Assembly: GCF_018323885.1 (NCBI RefSeq)
Contig: NZ_AP024585.1
Span: 3,720,001-3,784,000, forward strand
Origin: Citrobacter amalonaticus
GTDB taxonomy: Bacteria; Pseudomonadota; Gammaproteobacteria; Enterobacterales; Enterobacteriaceae
Length of the DNA stretch: 64,000 nucleotides
Direction: 5' to 3'
Positions within the stretch are counted from its first letter, which is position 1, and each line of letters starts with the position of its first letter. Positions 61,126 through 64,000 of this stretch are shown piece by piece. The position numbers and the translations under genes are program-made. The notes beneath the pieces are model-generated. The model did not search any database and was not told the DNA's origin. It was given only the letters and a program-made list of their open reading frames with translations.

Positions 61126-61646
61126 CCGGTTGTCAGTTCCTGAAAGCGGGATAAAAAAAGCGCGCGCGCCTCTCGTGGCATCAGTGGCGTGACGGTCAAC
61201 CGCGTCGTGGGCGAGATCCCTGCCAGCATCGGCCAGTCATTACCGGGATCCAGATTGAGATCGCGCCGCTCGGTTGCCAGCATCATCAGGTCCACCTGTT
61301 TAATCACCTTGCTCGGGGTGAGAGGAAGATCGAAACGCTGACGAATGGCGTTATCCAGCCGCGCTTCAATCTCTTTGTACGCGGGAAGCAAGCGCTTTAA
61401 CGGTGAGGGAAGATCCAGACAATAGGCCTCAGCGGCATCGTGCAGCAGCGCTTCAAGCGCGAACTCAGGTGGCGTTAACTGGCTGCACAGAACCCCGTGT
61501 TGGGCGACACTGTAAAATTCAGGCACATGTCCGGCAAAGCGACAGAGGTGCGAAAGGGCGACCGCAATATCTTCAATCACAATATGCTCCGGTCGAATAT
61601 CACCGTAATCGATGTGTTGCCCGGTAATGGTGGCGATAAATTTCAT
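61122..61646 (-). CDS. HD-domain phosphohydrolase (phage-like, YfbR-related)
   Basis: A 174-residue hydrolase with the HD metal motif LEALLHDAAEAYCLDLPSP (His69, Asp70), an upstream His (His33 or His50 in SVAQHG) and a downstream Asp119 (KQVDLMML). Such small HD proteins, often phage-carried, are nucleotidase-like phosphohydrolases. ATG 61646 has GGAG six bases before it; an 18-codon extension is rejected. Convergent with the HTH-repeat gene by 4 bp. Substrate unknown. Confidence 0.8.
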   Translation of the reverse strand: MKFIATITGQHIDYGDIRPEHIVIEDIAVALSHLCRFAGHVPEFYSVAQHGVLCSQLTPPEFALEALLHDAAEAYCLDLPSPLKRLLPAYKEIEARLDNAIRQRFDLPLTPSKVIKQVDLMMLATERRDLNLDPGNDWPMLAGISPTTRLTVTPLMPREARALFLSRFQELTTG

Positions 61647-61769
61647 CCGTTCTCCTGCTTCCTTGCCGTTCTTGCCCACGTCGGGCGCCTGGGTAGCCAT
61701 AAAGAAACTACGTTTTTATATTCACTACGTAAATATTTTTCACCCCTTACCGCACGCTTTTATGGCTTC

Positions 61770-62861
61770 TTAGTTATATTCCAGCACAAAGGTGGCAGTG
61801 CCATTTGCCCGTCCCGCGGTGACCGTCGATCCTGTCTGCACCATCTGTGCCATAAAATTGACCGGCACTGCCGTTGCGGCGCTGGAAGCGGGAACTTTCT
61901 GTACCACTGGCAGATTTGCGGGCTCATTCAGCGTCACCGATGTTCCCTTTACCGGCCCGTTACCGCCATTATCGCCATAGCGGATCCGGATCCCGACGCC
62001 GTCCGCACCACCGGGAAAGTGCGTAATATCCAGCGTATCCGTCGCCCCGGTCGTCGCCGGGGTCGCGAAGAAACCAATACGGATATCCGTGGGTGTAGCG
62101 CAATACACAGGGATGCTAAACGGCACCGCCGAACCGCCAGAGGTACCCGGGCCTTTGAAATCGCTCCGGTTCGCTTTGCCCAGATCGACAAAAATACTGG
62201 CGCGGGTGACGCTACAGCTACCGCGACTGCCGATGTCCACGTTCATCGCCGCAAGATCGAGAATCACCGGCCTGCTGACCTGATCGCCATTTCCCCCCGC
62301 ATTCGGGTACGTCATCGACAGGTTCCCGACATTTGCCAGCGTGTTGGCGAAAGCATGATTATTACTTACCAGTTGAATATCAGCGGTTTTATAGAAGGTC
62401 ACCCACGCTTTCACCTCCACTTCCCGTTGCGTCAGCATTGACGGGCTCTCTGTGCTGTCGCAAACCGTAACCGACCGACTGCCCACTGACTCCAGGAAAT
62501 GGATCGGCCCCCCGTCGCACTGGAAACTGAGTGAGTAGCCGATCCCGGGCAAGGCCGAATTGAACACCGCATGTCCGTCAATTATCTGCCCACCCTGGGT
62601 ATTCAACTGCTGATAGACGATTTTTTTCCACGACGATGTCGTCCCTTGCCGATCGCAGGTAAAGCGAATCCCCCCACCGTTCACCGGCATAATACTGCTC
62701 ATCTGAGTATTGACCCGCAGCGTCGGCAGATATTTGATGTTTTGAAAGTTCAGGGTCATTTGTCCGGTATTACCCTGACAGGTTTCGGCCTGAACGTACT
62801 GGCTAAACAGGCTCGCTACCAGCAGCATTAACCCGCAAATAAGACGAAAAACCCCTGACAT
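61770..62861 (-). CDS. Fimbrial tip/minor subunit of second chaperone-usher operon
   Basis: A 363-residue protein with signal peptide (about 1-24, VQA-E), an N-terminal domain with several Cys (ETCQG, RFTCDRQG, SFQCDGG, TVCDS) and a C-terminal pilin domain ending ATFVLEYN with Cys pair in GSCSV and VYCATP. It is likely the tip adhesin. ATG 62861 has GAGGA six to seven bases upstream; ATG 62882 would overlap the usher stop by 4 bp but places the signal peptide seven residues further in. Last gene of the operon. Confidence 0.82.
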   Translation of the reverse strand: MSGVFRLICGLMLLVASLFSQYVQAETCQGNTGQMTLNFQNIKYLPTLRVNTQMSSIMPVNGGGIRFTCDRQGTTSSWKKIVYQQLNTQGGQIIDGHAVFNSALPGIGYSLSFQCDGGPIHFLESVGSRSVTVCDSTESPSMLTQREVEVKAWVTFYKTADIQLVSNNHAFANTLANVGNLSMTYPNAGGNGDQVSRPVILDLAAMNVDIGSRGSCSVTRASIFVDLGKANRSDFKGPGTSGGSAVPFSIPVYCATPTDIRIGFFATPATTGATDTLDITHFPGGADGVGIRIRYGDNGGNGPVKGTSVTLNEPANLPVVQKVPASSAATAVPVNFMAQMVQTGSTVTAGRANGTATFVLEYN

Positions 62862-62878
62862 CGTCAGTTCCTCATGAT

Positions 62879-64000
62879 TCATAAACATTGTCCCGCCACC
62901 TCTTTCACCGGGTTCCGGTCCTGTGCATCCGCTATCCGGAAATGCAGTACGCACTGGCGGCTCACGCCCGCGTCGTCCCATTTCACCGCAAGAGTGCCTG
63001 CCGTCGGCACCCCGCTCAGGTAGACCTGCCCGCGTTCGGCCACCATCGCGCTGGCGGTACCGCCATCACCGACCAGCCGGGCGCTGGCACCAAAAGGCAC
63101 CACATCCTGATTGCGGCGAAGCGTGAACAGTACGCGGTTGCCGATATGCGTCTGGTAATGTGCTTCCACCACTGCGCCGCCGCCAGGGATCACCGTCGCC
63201 CCCTGCAACTCGACATCCGCATCATCCGGTAACGTTTGGGCATCCAGCGCGATCACGTTTTTGTGATAGGGCGTAAGCGTGGGCACCACGGCATAACCAC
63301 GCCAGTCGGTATGAACATTGTTTGCGTTCTGAATCGCGACGTTCGCCGCGCCCGGCGCGCGAACAATGGCGAAGCTGTCACCGACGTTCTGTCCGAGCGT
63401 GATGCCGTGCGGATGTACCACCAGAGCGCCAGACGCCCCCCAGGTCATCTGGCTGCTGTCGCGATCGCGGCGATACCCCAGTTGCGTCGTCCCATATCCA
63501 CCGTGATAGTCCAGCGATGCGCTGCTGTTGCTACCCTGCCCCTGATTTGCAATCCCCTGCTGTACCGAATAGTAGAGGTTTTGGTTCTGCGGCAGCGCAC
63601 CGTATATCCCCACCTGTTGCGAGGTGTAGCCGTGATTATCGGAAGAGGTGTTGTAGCTTACGGTGCTGTCTGACCACGCGCCGCCCAGCGGCAGCGTGAC
63701 GTTCAATGACCATGAGCGATCCGGCGTGCTGTGTCCTGTCGTTTTGGTGTAGAAATAGCCGACGCTCCAGGCAACACGCTTCCAGGTACTGTAAAATCCG
63801 GCGTGCAGGGTTTGATCGCGATCCGCGTTATGCCAGTAGTCCTGCGAATACGCTGACAGCGAAAGCGTACCCACCCCTCCCAGCGCCTGATTAACGGAAA
63901 TCTCTTCGCGACTGCGTTTGCTCCATGTCTGACCGTAGCGGCTTTCCAGCATCGCGGCTTCGCTAAAATCGTAATATCCGCTGGAAGAGTAACGATAGCT
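62879..64000 (-). CDS. Outer-membrane usher of second fimbrial operon (5' part beyond window)
   Basis: The C-terminal 373 residues of a fimbrial usher; the frame is open through base 64000 (upstream codons read YRYSSSGYYDFSEA, typical of the usher barrel). The barrel's end, the FAIVRAPGAANVAIQN turn, and the C-terminal domains with Cys pair (RQCVLHF, AGQCL) are visible. It is only distantly like the usher at 52548, so the two operons are different fimbrial types. Chaperone and major pilin genes should lie past the window. Confidence 0.93.
   Translation of the reverse strand, partial: SYRYSSSGYYDFSEAAMLESRYGQTWSKRSREEISVNQALGGVGTLSLSAYSQDYWHNADRDQTLHAGFYSTWKRVAWSVGYFYTKTTGHSTPDRSWSLNVTLPLGGAWSDSTVSYNTSSDNHGYTSQQVGIYGALPQNQNLYYSVQQGIANQGQGSNSSASLDYHGGYGTTQLGYRRDRDSSQMTWGASGALVVHPHGITLGQNVGDSFAIVRAPGAANVAIQNANNVHTDWRGYAVVPTLTPYHKNVIALDAQTLPDDADVELQGATVIPGGGAVVEAHYQTHIGNRVLFTLRRNQDVVPFGASARLVGDGGTASAMVAERGQVYLSGVPTAGTLAVKWDDAGVSRQCVLHFRIADAQDRNPVKEVAGQCL

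Noticed and set aside
61497..62441. 314-codon frame opposite the HD gene and the fimbrial tip gene
   Set aside because: Spans two real genes on the other strand and has a shadow-like composition rich in Arg, His and Ile; no domain.

Overview
The window is chromosomal DNA of an enterobacterium close to Escherichia, Salmonella and Citrobacter. Most proteins look nearly colinear in sequence and length with their E. coli K-12 homologues, and gene order from gcvA to yqeG follows the E. coli 60-64 min region. Three differences from K-12 point to a Citrobacter- or Salmonella-like genome: a second LacI-type gene directly after galR, no araE between ygeA and kduD, and nickel/cobalt efflux plus chaperone-usher fimbriae after yqeG. 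Citrobacter is the best guess; this is inferred by eye, not from a database search. | Region 1 (1-34 kb, conserved core): the 5' part of gcvA and the divergent sRNA gcvB; ygdI; csdA-csdE sulfur transfer and tcdA; mltA; three tandem initiator tRNA-Met genes; amiC; argA; recD, recB, ptrA and recC (RecBCD plus pitrilysin); the prepilin-like cluster ppdC-ygdB-ppdB-ppdA; thyA-lgt; ptsP-rppH; a chromosomal DnaA-box locus matching DARS2; mutH, ygdQ, ygdR, tas; lplT-aas (lysophospholipid uptake and reacylation); and the tandem sRNAs omrA and omrB. | Region 2 (34-46 kb): galR followed by a LacI-family paralogue; lysA and its divergent activator lysR; the racemase ygeA; a KdgF-like cupin where E. coli has araE; kduD-kduI. 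Good KdgR-type palindromes precede the cupin and kduI, so these form a small hexuronate-degradation regulon. Then come yqeF, a divergent LysR-regulator/PACE-efflux pair, and the transporter yqeG. | Region 3 (46-64 kb, accessory island): two similar regulatory modules, each a ToxR/CadC/MarT-like membrane-anchored winged-helix regulator overlapping a FidL-like single-span protein and lying near a LuxR-type HTH regulator. They surround rcnR-rcnA with two textbook RcnR operators, a complete chaperone-usher operon (major pilin, chaperone, usher, large tip protein, second chaperone) and yjdI-yjdJ. After the second module are a protein with a duplicated HTH-like unit, an HD-domain hydrolase, and the end of a second chaperone-usher operon that runs off the window. 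| The island is the most interesting part. The two membrane regulators share an identically spaced run of cysteines in their periplasmic domains (C-x24/28-C-x21-C-x11-C), and both FidL-like partners have one Cys just after the membrane segment and one near the C-terminus. This suggests a repeated, disulfide-dependent signalling unit, possibly controlling fimbriae. No CRISPR array, insertion sequence, integrase or fimbrial invertase was seen.
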